Source: Eleusine coracana subsp. coracana
Lineage: Eukaryota > Streptophyta > Magnoliopsida > Poales > Poaceae
DNA length: 64,000 nt
Direction of reading: 5' to 3'
Assembly (NCBI GenBank): GCA_032690845.1
Contig: CM064429.1
Span: forward strand, 20,851,013-20,915,012
The position numbers and the translations under genes are program-made. Positions 44,000 through 55,260 of the stretch are shown piece after piece; position 1 is the stretch's first letter, and every line of letters begins with the position of its first letter. Under the pieces are notes generated by a model. The model did not search any database. It saw only the letters and a list, made by a program, of their open reading frames with translations, and was not told where the DNA came from.

Positions 44000-44725
44000 G
44001 GGCGCGGACCCCTAGGCGGTCGGGCACCCATGCCTAGGAGGCGGCGACAGGGTTAGGGTTTACGGGCGGGACGCAGCGCGTGGGTGGGCTAGGTCGAGCG
44101 AGCGGGCACGCGCGTGGGCCAGAGGGAGAGGAGAGAGCGAGCTGGGTCGGGCCAGGTTCGGTAGAGGGAGGAGGGAGCAGGAGTGGGCCGCGGGAAATCG
44201 GCTCAAGTCGAGAGAGGGGGAGAGAAGCAGGGGAGAGAGAAGTGGGCCTCGGTGGGGGAATTTGGCCCAGTACAGGGGGGGTGAGGGGAGGCTGGGCTGC
44301 GGGAAAGAGAAAGGCCCAAGGCCGAAAGAGAGAGAGGGAAGAGAGGGGAGAAGTTAGGCCGGGTAGAGGGGATTTCGGCCCAAAGGCCAGGGAAGGATTT
44401 TCTTTTCTCTTTTCTTTCCTTTTCTATTTTCTTTCTCCAAATCCAAAACTAAACCGATTCTTAATCGAGTTTTAAAAATAGATTTTTACACACAATAAAA
44501 TCCTAATGCAACTCTGGCAGCATGAATGCAACAAACAAAAATAGTAATTATAATAATAAATAAATAACCTAAATTAATTTAATGACTTATAGAAAATAGC
44601 TCTTTTCCTAAAATAAATGATTACACTCTAATTAATTTAGGATAATTTTTAATCTATTATAAAAAGTTTTAAAAATTAGAGAAATTTTAGTTACAAACCA
44701 ACATTTAAAATTTTGGGGTGTGACA

Positions 44726-44850
44726 CCACCAGTCCAAAAAACATGATCGCATCGGTGGCGACATTCGATTAAACAATGTACTTTGTTCACACGCCAGTGT
44801 ACAACCCTGAAGAATTTCGCAGAAGCTACAATCATAATGTAAATTCAAAG
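44726..44850 (+). pseudogene. PIF/Harbinger transposase N-terminus, second piece
   Basis: Joined to 40362, the frame goes on as a short basic and charged segment (HDRIGGDIRL), then shifts to VYNPEEFRRSY, comparable to the 'PVYPPEYFRRRFRM' stretch of plant PIF transposases. It ends in AT-rich DNA before the Tat-like element. Confidence 0.45.
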
Positions 44851-44984
44851 CTATTTTCATCATCTATTTTATACTATTTTTTGATAAATATTTCATATTC
44901 TGAAAGGATTTGTTATATGCTTGTGGATTAGCTTTCGTATGCAACAACCCTTGTGCTAGAGATTGAAGATAAAGTTTCAGCTAC

Positions 44985-46306
44985 AAATCAGGACCCGGCC
45001 GACAGGGTTGTTGACGGCTGAAATCAGGACCCGGTCGACAGAGTCGTTTTAAGGCTGAAATCAGCCACCCGGCCGATCAACCGGAATCACTATCCGGCTG
45101 ATCATCCGACCCGGCTGACTTTGCAAAACACTCCACCATGATGTCGTTTTCTTCTCTCGGACCAAAAGTGATAAAATATGGCTAAGGAAAAGAGGCCAAC
45201 ATATGGCCTAACCGGGAGAAGTCAAGGAGCAACTCGGAGGGTGTCGGCACCCGGCCTAGGCCGCGTCCGACCCGGCTTGCCGCCCGGCCTGGGTTGGCCA
45301 CCCAGGGTTGCCAGCCCATGAGGCCTACCGCCCGCAAAATGAAGAGTCGGTGGAAACAGACCAAAACGACGGACTTCAGGACAAAATCCAAGCCATCCAA
45401 GAGAAGTCGGTCCTGAACCAACACAATCCAAGGGCCGCCCGGCCTGGGCTACCGCCCGGCAAGCAAGGCCGCCCGGCACAAGTGGCCGCCCGGCCTTACC
45501 CGCCGCCCGGCGGACCAACTTTTGCCTACCGACTCCTGTTCACCTATAAGTACCCCCCCCCCTGCCCATTGGCACCTATATATAGAGGGGAATTCGGCAT
45601 GAACAAAACACAAGAAGAGTTTAGATCTCCACTTCAAAAGGCTTTAGCACTGCCAAAGTGCTTAGAAAATAGAGAGAGTGAGGGAGAGTTCGGGGAAGCG
45701 TCGGGATTTTCGACGATCTTCCCCACACTTGTATCTCGGTGGATGCTTTCCTTTTCAAGTAAGTGTTCGTGATTTCTCTTTGGTATTTAAGTTTCCTATT
45801 TAAGTAAGTTCTTTCCTTTATTGCTTACGGGATCATCGCTCTATTTAGTTAGAGTATCTTAGTCTTCTATAAGCGTGGTACCGAGACTAGGATAGTAACT
45901 AATAGCGTAGACGTGGTGTCTAAGCTATAGGTTACCTTTGTTTGCCACGTGCCCCACGGTTTGTAGAGATAGTCGGTAGGTGGTGACAGCCCTATCCGAC
46001 CTTAGTAATCCTTCATGTTTGGGTACATCGTAGAGCTGTTGGCTGAAGTCGCCTATGGATGCAGGGGTAAGCCAGTGCCCGAAGTAAGCAGTAGAGACCG
46101 AACCTATCTTATTTTAGGATCCTTAACCATTAGGAATCCTCTCTACCCTTTGCCTATCATATTCTTGTTGTCCTTGGACAGATTAGTTAGAGGATCGATA
46201 CACACACATTCCCTATGATTCGATAACCTGGAATACTCCTAGGTGAAGTGCTACATCGGTATTCGTGCACTTGCAGATTTATCTGTGATCGTAAGAAATA
46301 CCAACA
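44985..46306 (+). repeat. Left LTR of the Tat-like element, 5' truncated
   Basis: It aligns with the solo LTR from within its 41-bp repeats (first shared word 'aaatcaggacccgg') to the end CCAACA. It has TATATATA at 45577-45584. The GC-rich ORFs at 45182-45772 correspond to U3 repeats and not to protein genes. Confidence 0.78.
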
Positions 46307-48755
46307 AGCATTTCTGGCGTTGTTGCCAGGGAACGGTTGTTGTATCATCTTCGAACCTTGTTCATCCTTGTATCTTTTTTGTCTTTCTTTATTTCTTTCC
46401 CCATTTCTATAATGGAGCAACCCTCGTAGTTGTTCTTTGGCACTAACCTTGCAGCTAGATCTTTAATAACACATCAAAAATTGGCGTTGGACTGAGAACT
46501 ACATCGTCAATAGCAGCTGCAACATGAAGTCCCCATGGTCAAGCTTCTGACCGTAAACAAAGCACTACCGGGAAATGGCCCGGATTATCATTTCCCTTTT
46601 GCCTAAATAAAAGCAAGAATATGTTTTAAGGTTATGTTTGCTTTTGCGTATTTTTGGTCACTAACCATTTTAGGTTGAGGTTAAAAAGAACGATGGTCAT
46701 TCTATATCTATCAACATAGGAGCTGCATCAACTTTAACACCATGGTATTTTTGGCAAGAGAACCCACCACTAAAAGGCTACAACACTACACACTTGATTT
46801 TCAGCATCTCGTGATACAAAAATCCAAGTGTGTGGGGGGGGGGGGGAGTTCTGTAAGTATCTCATAGCAAGTTCCATTCTTACCAATTTTATCTCAGTTT
46901 AGTGGTGTTGCTAGTTCTTGCTTTCATGCCTTGCTTAAAAAAAGAAAGAAAATAAATATTAAGAGGCGCTTTAGTTTATTTTTCCTTTTTTATTTCCTTT
47001 CAATCTTATAGAGCGCCTAGAAAATAAAATAATAATAATAAATAAAGTTGTGACTCTATCGGGCCCATAAATCCGGTAGAGTCCCTTTTTGCTTTTCGCC
47101 CTTTTTGTTTTTTTTCTTCAAATAAAGAAGCCAAGTACAAGATCAAGTGTGGGGGGGCCTCCAAGATTTTCAACACACAAACAACACAAGGCCTCCCACC
47201 GACACATTGCACATCGTCGCTTAAGCAACCATGTCAAAGGTCGAGGTGACTGGGCTCCAAGCGACATCGACCAACCTACAAGGACAGTCGACACAAGCAT
47301 GGTGCTCCTAAGCTTCCACATCTTCCATAGTGACGGTTTGCACACTCTATCCCTTTCCTCCTAGTTTCCAAGTTAAATCAAATTTATCCTGAGTCAATCA
47401 ATAAATTTAACTTGAAAACTAAAACCAATTCTTGTGAACCCTTATTATCATGCTTCTCTTTGATTGACTTGCATGCTCCTTATTCCTAGTTCATCACTTG
47501 CTGCTTATGAACTATATCTTTAGGGAAGAATGTCACCTAACTAATTGACTTATGAGATATGGTGTGATGAAAGAAATCTTGCTCTTATGCTTGTAGTGCT
47601 TGGGAATTTCTCTTGAAAAGTAAAAATGAATGGCCCTCTCCTCAATGATGTGAATGTCCTACCAAAGCCATATGATAGATATACTAAAAACCTTATGCAT
47701 ATGCTGCTTGTTGTTTCATTGAACTTTGTCAGATTCTCGTGACCCTAGTGTGATGCTTGTTTATGTTGATCAAGACCATGTGCACATTTCCCTTCATATG
47801 CTAATCTTCCATATTGGAAGGTAACATTTTTGGTATCCATCCACCAAAAGAAATACTCCTTAATTTTCCTGCCATGACTCTCTCTCTATTGTTTCCATAG
47901 AAGGCATGGCCATAAAGAAAAAAAAGAAAAAAATGCTCTCATCTTTGAGCAAGATGAAAAAAAAAGAAAAAGAAATAGCCATGCCCAATATGATTTTAAA
48001 GAAAGAGAGTCTAGTATTGATCCACTTCCGCCATCCATATCCTTGCATATGTTACCCTTCTACACCGGAAGATAGCATATCCATATTTATCCATCCACAA
48101 AATAAAGTGCTCCACCATGCTTTGAAAAATAAACTCCCTCTCCAATTATGCTTGCAGAAAGAGACATGGGCTGTCAAGTATTTAAAAAAAAATAGGGAGA
48201 AAGAAAGATAGCTCATGTTCTCAAATACAATAGAGGGAGCATTTCAAACAGAGCATCCATCATTCATATTTCTATCCATCCCATCCATTTATGTGCACAT
48301 GCTTGATCACAATTCATGACTTGTTTTCTCCATGGATCTAGTATTTTGACTTTGTAATATATGAGACACAAGTATGCCTTCTTTATTCCCCTACCCTGAG
48401 CTCCACATAAGTCATATTTAGAGGTAGGATTAAAAGAGGCAAAGTCAAATACCTTGGTGAGGAACCACACACATAGTGAGTGATCTGAGAGAATCATTTG
48501 AGGAGAATGGCCATGATTTGTTTTTGAAAATCTTGTAAAAACCCAAGTTGCTCAGTAGAAGGAGTAAAGATGACTAGAGTCAACACCGTTCCATTCTTCA
48601 ACCACCCAAGGGGATGTGATAGACACTTCAAAGTACATGGGTGCATGTATGATTTGGAATAATTTGCATGGTAGTCTGGTATCAAAAGAAGTTATGATTC
48701 ACCTTAGTCTCTATTCCTTTACTCGAGGACGAGCAAAGGCTAAGTGTGGGGGTGT
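46307..48755 (+). mobile_element. Internal region of the Tat-like element, non-coding
   Basis: It begins with a PBS-like TGGCGTTGTTGCCAGGGAA (46315-46333, tRNA-Asp type with substitutions). Then AT-rich DNA with no recognisable gag or pol. It holds three 'aagtgt(gt)gggggg' tracts (about 46826, 47148 and 48740); the last one is the PPT against the right LTR. Small ORFs at 47006-48951 have no known domain and several are runs of Lys or Phe. Confidence 0.65.
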
Positions 48756-49500
48756 TGTTGACGGTCCTCAAATGCTAGATCCGGCCATCAATTGCACGCA
48801 TAAAACATATAAAATAAATAACCAATATAGTGGTAGGAGTTTATTACTAACGATTTCCATAAGTTTTGGTGAGATATGTGTTTGCAGGTATAAAAGAGCC
48901 AAAATATGCAAAAACATGAAGAAACACCCCATCGACCGATCACCACTGTGAAACAGCCATTTTCACCAGCCGACAGGGTCGTTTATGGCTGAAATCAGGA
49001 CCCGGCCGACAGGGTCGTTTACGGCTGAAATCAGGACCTAGCCGACAGGGTCGTTTAAGGCTGAAATCAGCCACCCGGCTGACCAACCGAAATCACTATC
49101 CGGCTGATCATTCGACCCAGCCGACTCTGCAAAACACTCCACCATGATATTATTTTCTCCTCCCGGACCAAAAGTGATAAAATATGGCTAAGAAAAAGAG
49201 ACCAACATATGGCCTAACCGGGAGAAGTAAAGGGGCGACCCAGAGGGGGTCGGCACCCGGCCTAGGCCGCCACCCGACCTGGCATGCCGCCCGGCCTGGG
49301 TTGGCCACCCAGGGTTGCCAGGCCATGAGACCCATGAGGCCTACCACCCGCGAAATGAAGAGTCGGTGAAAACAGACCAAAACGACTGACTTCGGGACAA
49401 AATCCAAGCCATCCAAGAGAAGTCGATCCCAAACCGACACGATCCAAGGGCCTCCCGGTGGTGCATGCCGCCTGGCATGCGAGGCCACCCGGCACACGTG
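48756..49500 (+). repeat. Right LTR of the Tat-like element, 3' truncated
   Basis: It starts TGTTGACGGTCC like the solo LTR at 37818 and is collinear with it for about 745 bases, then breaks off after 'gcacacgtg' at 49500 before the TATA region. Confidence 0.78.
48968..49073 (+). repeat. Three tandem ~41-bp LTR repeats
   Basis: Three consecutive units of 'ccgacagggtcgttta.ggctgaaatca'. The solo LTR at 38030 and the LTR at 44990 have two each, so copy number varies among family members. Confidence 0.8.
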
Positions 49501-50154
49501 CCAACGGACAAACCGCCCCGCACGTCCCGCGCACGCCGTCCACCACTGTGCCCCAGCGTCCCGCCCACCGCCGCCAAATTCGACCATCGTCGCCACCATG
49601 GACGACAAAGATAGCCGCCATCCACCCCCATTCGCCCCTCGCGTAGACCTTCTAGGAGCGGTCGCGGCTCCCAAGTGCAAGCCGACGCGCCGGCTAAGGT
49701 TGTCTCCGCCACTGCTGTCGACAACTGTCGTGACCGACGACATGACGACCACCCATCCGGGGCTCGTCGACGTTGGTGGAGATGGGGCCTCTGGCTCCCG
49801 GGGCCACAAGAAGCCACCATGCAATCCGTTGCCGATGGGGGGAAATGCAAGGCGTGGAGGACATTGACCATGACCCCCTCTTGTTCGGCCGCCTCTGGGG
49901 TTCATCCACCAACCTCCGACGCCCTTGGAGCCAGCTCCGGTGTCACCCCCTGCTCCCTTGAGGCATATACAGTGGATGCTCAGGACATGTTCAGTGAAAT
50001 GCCAACAAGGTATATATTTTTGTTCTTTTAATTACTTGGTGCTAGTTTTGTTTATGAATATGCACTTTAAGTGAACTGCTTTGAGTTAAAACAGAAATTG
50101 AATATGGTTTGCATACTTTTGTGTATAGTGTCGATGATGAGACCTTTTTGAACA
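49501..50154 (+). other. GC-rich DNA upstream of the PIF/Harbinger ORF1
   Basis: A GC-rich stretch open in several frames on both strands (a plus-strand ATG at 49598 gives 89 codons) without a recognisable domain, then AT-rich DNA from 50000. It may be the 5' leader of the PIF/Harbinger ORF1. No terminal inverted repeat was found. Confidence 0.35.
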
Positions 50155-51348
50155 ATGGATGATGAAAACTTTGGTATGAATGTGAACCCCACAATTGATG
50201 TTGATGACGAAACTGTTGGCATTCATGCAAACAATGAGTCTGATGTTTCATCAGATGATGAAGTTGATATGCCAAAGAAGAAGGGAAGAGGAGTCAATTT
50301 CATGGTTGCAGAGGATGAGACCGTGGTCAAGGCATGGCAGGCTGTTGCACTTGATCCAGTTACAGGAGATGAACAATCCAAAGCTACCTATTGGAAGTAC
50401 ATGCATGATCACTTTAGTCGTAACAACAAGAGTGGCATATATAGGTCCTAAGTTTCAGTCACTCATCGATGGCAAGTGATATGTAGGGAATGCACCAAGT
50501 GGTCCAATTGCATGGTGCAAGTTGATCATCTAAATCCAAGTAGTGCATATACGTAAGACAAGGTAAAAATATTTAATTCATTTGTTTCACGGTTGTCCAG
50601 TTTCTAATGGATTCTTCCTTTGGGTGCATAGGTGAACATTGCCCAATGATTATACAAAGGCAAGCCGAATAAGAAGGGTGGAAAGGCAGGAAAGGCATTT
50701 GTCTTCCAGCATTGTTGGGTCTTGCTTGAGCATGATGAGAAGTGGAGGACAAGGAACCTTGAAGTGCCAACCAAGAGTAAGAAATCACATAATTCTTGCT
50801 CTCCGATTAGTGTTGAGAATGTGGATGTGAGCTCCGATGAAGAGGATCCGAATGGAAAGGCGAGCCTCACTCCAAACTTGGTGCCAGAGAAGAGGCCTCC
50901 TAGTAGGAAACAAGAGAAGGAGAAGTTGAGGAAAGGAGGAGAAAGTACATACAAAGAGTCCTTGGACAATTTGATGGCAACAAGGAAGCAACAAGCTGCT
51001 CAGATGAAAGAATTAAGGACTACAAAGTGGATACAAGCAAAAGAAATGGAGGAGAGGAGGACAATAGCTGAGGAAAGGAGGGTGGCGGCTGAGGAGAGGA
51101 GGGCAATAGTGGAGGAGAGGAAGGCAGCAAATGAAGAGATGGCCAAGAAGTTAGAACAAGAGCAAAGGATCATGTTCATGGATCCATCTTCGCTTGATGA
51201 AAAGAGAAGAGCCTACTATGAACTTATGCGTGATCATATCTTGGCATCAAGAACTATAGGAGGCTTCACAGATGAACTTGGTGGCAGTAGTGGTTTTGGT
51301 GGTAATGGAAGCTCTAGTGGTCATAGTGTTCATGGTGGTGATCATTGA
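50155..51348 (+). pseudogene. PIF/Harbinger ORF1 (Myb/SANT-like protein)
   Basis: Starts MDDENFGMNVNPTIDVDDE, with an acidic region, a Myb-like part (NFMVAEDETVVKAWQAVALD, TYWKYMHDHF) and frame-shifted continuation (ECTKWSNCMVQVDHLNP). A candidate GT-AG intron lies at about 50562-50630. Then FVFQHCWVLLEHDEKWR and the long helix with AEERR repeats, ending GGDH. This is the ORF1 of plant PIF/Harbinger elements, a DNA-binding partner of the transposase. At least two frameshifts are needed, so it is a pseudogene. Confidence 0.72.
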
Positions 51349-51539
51349 ATCATGATACGTGGCATGATAAGTTGCTATTTTGCATGGTCTGAATGAACTA
51401 TGGTTTGTCATTTTAATTTGAACTTCAACACTATCTATTTTGGAGTGCAAATGGAGGAGAGAAATAAGCAAAGAGTGTTTTAGGTTTCAGTTTTAGGTCT
51501 TCTGCTGTAGGGGAGCACAATGTTGTTACCTAAATCTTC

Positions 51540-52299
51540 TCTCTCCTATACCCAAAGTGTTATGATTTTAGACACGCTTTGAACCGTTGGTAGCCACTGA
51601 AAAGACACATTTTGACATGTTTCTATGGATATCAAAAATTTAGATACGCTTTAATCATATCTAGCCACATCAAACATGCTTCTTGAGATGTTATTGAAAA
51701 CATATAAAACATGAGATCATATTAGACACATTTTGATCGTATCAATCCTCTCTAGAGACATTTTTGGCACGCTATGTAAAATCCTAGGAACACCAAAACA
51801 CTATGGAAATATTGGTATAAAAGAATGGATATCTCAATCTAATCAAGTTTCCGTCGAAGGTAAGCTGGTTAGATGAGCATGTAAAAAACAAGGAGGACAC
51901 AGGTTCAACTCTTGCTAACTATGTAAAAAAAAATCAATCACTTAGAAGAGGTTCTAAAACAATAATATGCTAGTAGCAACACAATATAAACATATCAATA
52001 AAATTGTGTCTAAACTTTTTAACACGTCACAAAATGTGTCTACTCTAATACCTATGTCATACAAACACATTCATGAAAACGTATCTACAAACATATGTAT
52101 GATTTATAGCATCTCAAGGAAATGTCTTGTTTGTTGGTAGACACGTTTTCAAAAAGCATATCAACCAATCTCTGACACGGTACGTGCGGAGATGCCTCGG
52201 ACACAAATTATGAAAACGTATCTATATTTTGATAAATGCAGAATAAACATATCTAAACCCAAAATAAAGCGTATCTATAGGGGGTGTTTTCTAGTAGTG
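51540..52299. mobile_element. Non-autonomous CACTA-like element
   Basis: The right end, on the minus strand, reads CACTACTAGAAAACACCCCC, the classic grass CACTA terminus. About ten copies of a 'gayacgyttt' word occur, mostly forward in the left part (51569, 51605, 51651) and reversed in the right part (52078, 52211, 52267), as in CACTA subterminal repeats. No coding sequence. The left end is not clear; 'cactga' at 51595 is a weak candidate. Confidence 0.6.
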
Positions 52300-52789
52300 A
52301 ATGGCAACCCCTATACTCTTGGTTACTACCTTGGTGACGGGATTTATCCTGAGTGGGCCACTATTGTTAAGAGTGTAAGTGGTCCTGTGAGTAACAAACA
52401 GATTGTGTTTGCCAGACAATAGAAAGCTTGCCGCAAGGATGTTGAGAGATGTTTTGGAGTTCTTCAAGCCAAGTGGAAGATCTTGCATAACGCTGCTCGT
52501 CTATGGAACCAGCGTGATCTCAATAATATTATGCGGGTGTGTGCCATACTACACAATATGGTGGTGGAGAATGAACGTGGAGTTGATCTTCCAAATGTGC
52601 ATGTGTCAGAGTGGCCAGGGTAACCCGCCGATAACTCCACTGAGGGCAATTCCTGGAATTGAGGAGTTCATGGAGGCATACTCTTTGATCCAAGACAAAT
52701 CCACCGCGCAACAGCTTAAGCTAGACCTTATTGACCACATGTGGGAACTATATAAATCAAAGTCTGGACCGTTTGCTCCACAATCATGA
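52300..52789 (+). pseudogene. PIF/Harbinger transposase C-terminal part
   Basis: It reads NGNPYTLGYYLGDGIYPEW, then KDVERCFGVLQAKWKILHN and NNIMRVCAILHNMVVENERG, with stops and a frameshift. The Asp in LGDG and Glu in DVER correspond to the second and third catalytic residues of the DDE nuclease. The N-terminal half, with the first Asp, is missing upstream, where the CACTA-like DNA begins. Confidence 0.8.
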
Positions 52790-52809
52790 AAGCTAATCTG
52801 ATGTTAGAA

Positions 52810-52925
52810 CATAGTGACCTTATTTTGTAAAGCTTATCTGAAAGCTGTAGTGGTAGTGTAGTGACCTTATTTTGTAAAGCTGATCTGAAAGTTGTAGTGA
52901 TAGTGTAGCGACCTTATTTTGTGAT
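52810..52925. repeat. 47-bp minisatellite
   Basis: Two full units and a partial third, each starting 'agtgaccttattttgtaaag'. Confidence 0.8.
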
Positions 52926-53026
52926 GCACCTTATTTTGTTTGTAATGCTAATCTGAAAGTACAAACAGATCAACATGACACAAGTTGGCATGATTGCAAC
53001 CTCATTATGCTTTGCTCATAAAATTG

Positions 53027-53236
53027 TTCTCACATATCACATACAACTAGACACAAGATACATTTGTTCTCAGAAATCACATAGAATAGGACACAAGATA
53101 CATTTGCTCTCATAAATCACATACAACAGGACACCAGATTTAATTGTTCTCACAAATCACATACAACAGGACACCAGATTTAATTATCACAGACAATAGG
53201 ACACCAGATTTAATTGTTCTCAGAAAACACATACAA
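53027..53236. repeat. ~46-bp minisatellite
   Basis: About five imperfect units with the words 'tgttctca', 'atcacatacaacaggacac' and 'agattta'. The small ORF at 53144 is produced by these repeats. Confidence 0.8.
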
Positions 53237-53438
53237 ACAGAATTACAACTCTCAGTACAAACAGATAAACATATAGGCAATACTTCATGCACCATCGTTA
53301 TTCTCTGGGTTCATGACACCTCTGCGCTCCATGATTTGGCGCTGCATCATGATGTAGTAGGACCTAACTGCAGGAACAAGCTTCTCTAAATCTGCTCCCA
53401 TGATGCCAGCTTTTGTGGTAAGCAACTGGGCCTCACTT

Positions 53439-54437
53439 CTATGTCTTGCTTAGTGAGATTGAGCTACTGCTTGTTAATATTGAGTTGTTCTTCCTTAAAC
53501 TTGCTCCTGACTTCCATTTCATGCTTCTGCAACTCAAACATTTTCTGAGTATGCTGAAATTCCCCCCTCCCCCCCCCCCCCCCCCCCCCTTCATATTCAG
53601 GATCTCTTGCATCTGTTGATGTTGCTTTCCTTCTGCATTTTTATTTCTTTCATGTATTTGCTGGAGCACTTCTACCGCAACGCTAGATGATGCAGTGTCT
53701 TTCCTAGACTGCCGTCTTTTTGCACTGTCACGACCTTCAGGCCTTTGCACTGTTGCATTGTCACTGCCATTTTGTGGAGTAGAGGTTGCAGCTGTTGCTA
53801 CTTTGGCTGCGTTTGGAGTGTTCAATTCCAGCAATTTATCATTCCATTTAGCCTCATTGCGCAACATCTTCCAACAATGCATAAAATGAAAAGGCTTAGT
53901 TTTCTCGTACATCTTCACTGCATCATCAATCTGAGATTTAAAATTGCTACCAAGTCACCAAATATATACTCAGAGAATTTATAGAAACAAACAAACAAAG
54001 TAGCATAGAAACCAGCAAAATTTACCCTATCATATTCATTCTTTCCACTTTCATTTCTCCTGTCCACTGCAGATTTGAATGAACAAAATTTGGTAACAGC
54101 CTTTTAGATAATGGCCCATCTTTTTTGCAAGGAAATCTGGCTACGTACTGTTCAGGTTTGCGCTCCTGATAATAATCGTATATTCTCTTGTAGTAACCAT
54201 CCATATTTTGATTCACACCAGTAATTGGATCCTTACTAATGTTGAGAATGACGAGCAAAGGACACAATCCTCCTCCTTTGTGAATGCACTCCCTCTGTGA
54301 ACAACTCTCTTCTCTCGAGATTGTTTTTTGGCTGACATGGATGATGGCATCAGTGATTCTTGAGACATCAAATGGTAATATTGAGACCCAGCACACACAC
54401 TCCCTCCATACATGGCATAATGCACAAGAAAAAACAA
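53439..54437 (-). pseudogene. Second PIF/Harbinger ORF1-like gene, minus strand
   Basis: Two minus-strand frames. At 54437-54022 is a Myb-like part (NISKDPITGVNQNMDGYYKRI). At 53918-53439 is FHFMHCWKMLRNEAKWNDKLLELN, the hallmark segment of PIF ORF1 proteins, then a helical tail (VEVLQQIHERNKNAEGK). A C-run on the plus strand (53569-53589) adds a poly-Gly stretch. Its orientation is opposite to the ORF1 at 50155, so it belongs to a different copy. Confidence 0.65.
53569..53589. repeat. Poly-C tract
   Basis: About 21 consecutive C, after a short CCCCCCT, inside the minus-strand ORF1 remnant. Confidence 0.9.
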
Positions 54438-54951
54438 GAGTAATTCAACCCACTTCTACATTGGTAGATGTACATTTGTAAAAAAAAATCACCATCAAAA
54501 CTCATCTGCAATAGCCTTATCAATCTCTTCAATGGAGCCACCAAAAAAGAAATGCTGTGGAAATTCCCCCTCTCCTGAGGCTCTATGTTCCATCCTGTAC
54601 ATAACAAATAAATTCCAACCTATCAACATATAACCCTATTGCTCCGTTTAACTCTATTGATCTGTGTTCATTACTCCGTGCATTGAAAATAGAAATTGAA
54701 CAAGCAAGCAGGATTTTCAGATTCAAAATCCCAAGTCTGCGGCCGCTCGCCGAAGCCCACTTTCGTTGTGGCCGTGGTGTGCCCTGCCTCTGGTTAAAGT
54801 CGGCGCTCGCCAGGCTTGCCGACAAGGTCGCGCCCTGCCGCCGCCCATCAAAACGCGCTCGACCACCTAGCCCACACACGCACGGAGGACGAGATGCAGA
54901 ACTGGGAAGGGCAAGTCCGACGACACATACCTCACTATGGCAGTCGCTCGC
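54438..54951. other. Unassigned DNA upstream of the minus-strand ORF1
   Basis: AT-rich then GC-rich. Probably the 5' leader of the minus-strand PIF ORF1; the GC-rich block at 54720-54900 is open in several frames without known domains. Confidence 0.3.
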
Positions 54952-55260
54952 TGTCGGTGTTTAGGTCACCGGCTAGAAGAATTTGTTCTCGGGGATGCGC
55001 GTCTCAAGTTCGGTGATGGCAATGCAAGAGGACACAGGGATTATACTGGTTCGAGGTAGCCCCTACATCCAGTTTGAGAGTCTGCTCATGTTACTTGCAC
55101 CGGGATGGGTGTACAAAGTTGGTGAGAGAGGAGGTGGCTCCAAGTCTCAGTGCGTGGTGTGTTCTGGAGTTGCGAGCTACGTATGCGCTACACGCTGTTG
55201 TTGTTTCTGCGGCTTGTGTTGTTTTTCTGTTGTCCATCCTAGGAGTGTGGAAAGCCTCCC

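Larger units (their letters stand above)
40363..44725 (-). mobile_element. Internally deleted Tekay-like element
   Basis: It starts TGTCACACC and ends GGGTGTGACA, with CCACC at both flanks. The left LTR keeps only its first ~250 bases (40363-40613), which match 41380-41630. Then come 0.77 kb of internal leader ending at a PBS, and a full 3.35 kb LTR. All of gag and pol and most of the left LTR are missing in one deletion. It cannot encode any protein. Confidence 0.82.
41380..44725 (-). repeat. Full Tekay-like LTR (5' LTR of the deleted element)
   Basis: 3346 bp with 10-bp perfect inverted ends (TGTCACACCC and GGGTGTGACA). From left to right on the plus strand: a region with tandem hairpins (41868-42003), a degenerate periodic AT-rich region (43230-43640), a GC-rich region (43690-44400) and a minus-strand TATAAATA at about 43990-43999. 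The ORFs at 43664-44475 are base-composition artefacts of the GC-rich U3. Confidence 0.82.
44985..49500 (+). mobile_element. Non-coding Tat-like LTR element lacking both outer ends
   Basis: A left LTR without its start (44985-46306), PBS, 2.45 kb of internal DNA without gag or pol, a PPT and a right LTR cut at 49500. The plus orientation follows from PBS and PPT positions. It could be a non-autonomous derivative or a deleted copy. No target-site duplication can be seen because both ends are missing. Confidence 0.75.

Noticed and set aside
43664..44475. GC-rich ORFs that could be a plant gene start
   Set aside because: They fall inside the U3 of an LTR with perfect inverted ends and a target-site duplication; no protein family.
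49150..49905. 251-codon minus-strand ORF
   Set aside because: It spans the boundary between a Tat-like LTR and unrelated DNA at 49500, so it cannot be one gene.
53439..53560. Poly-Gly protein segment as a functional linker
   Set aside because: It is the translation of a C homopolymer whose length is unreliable and sits in a broken frame.
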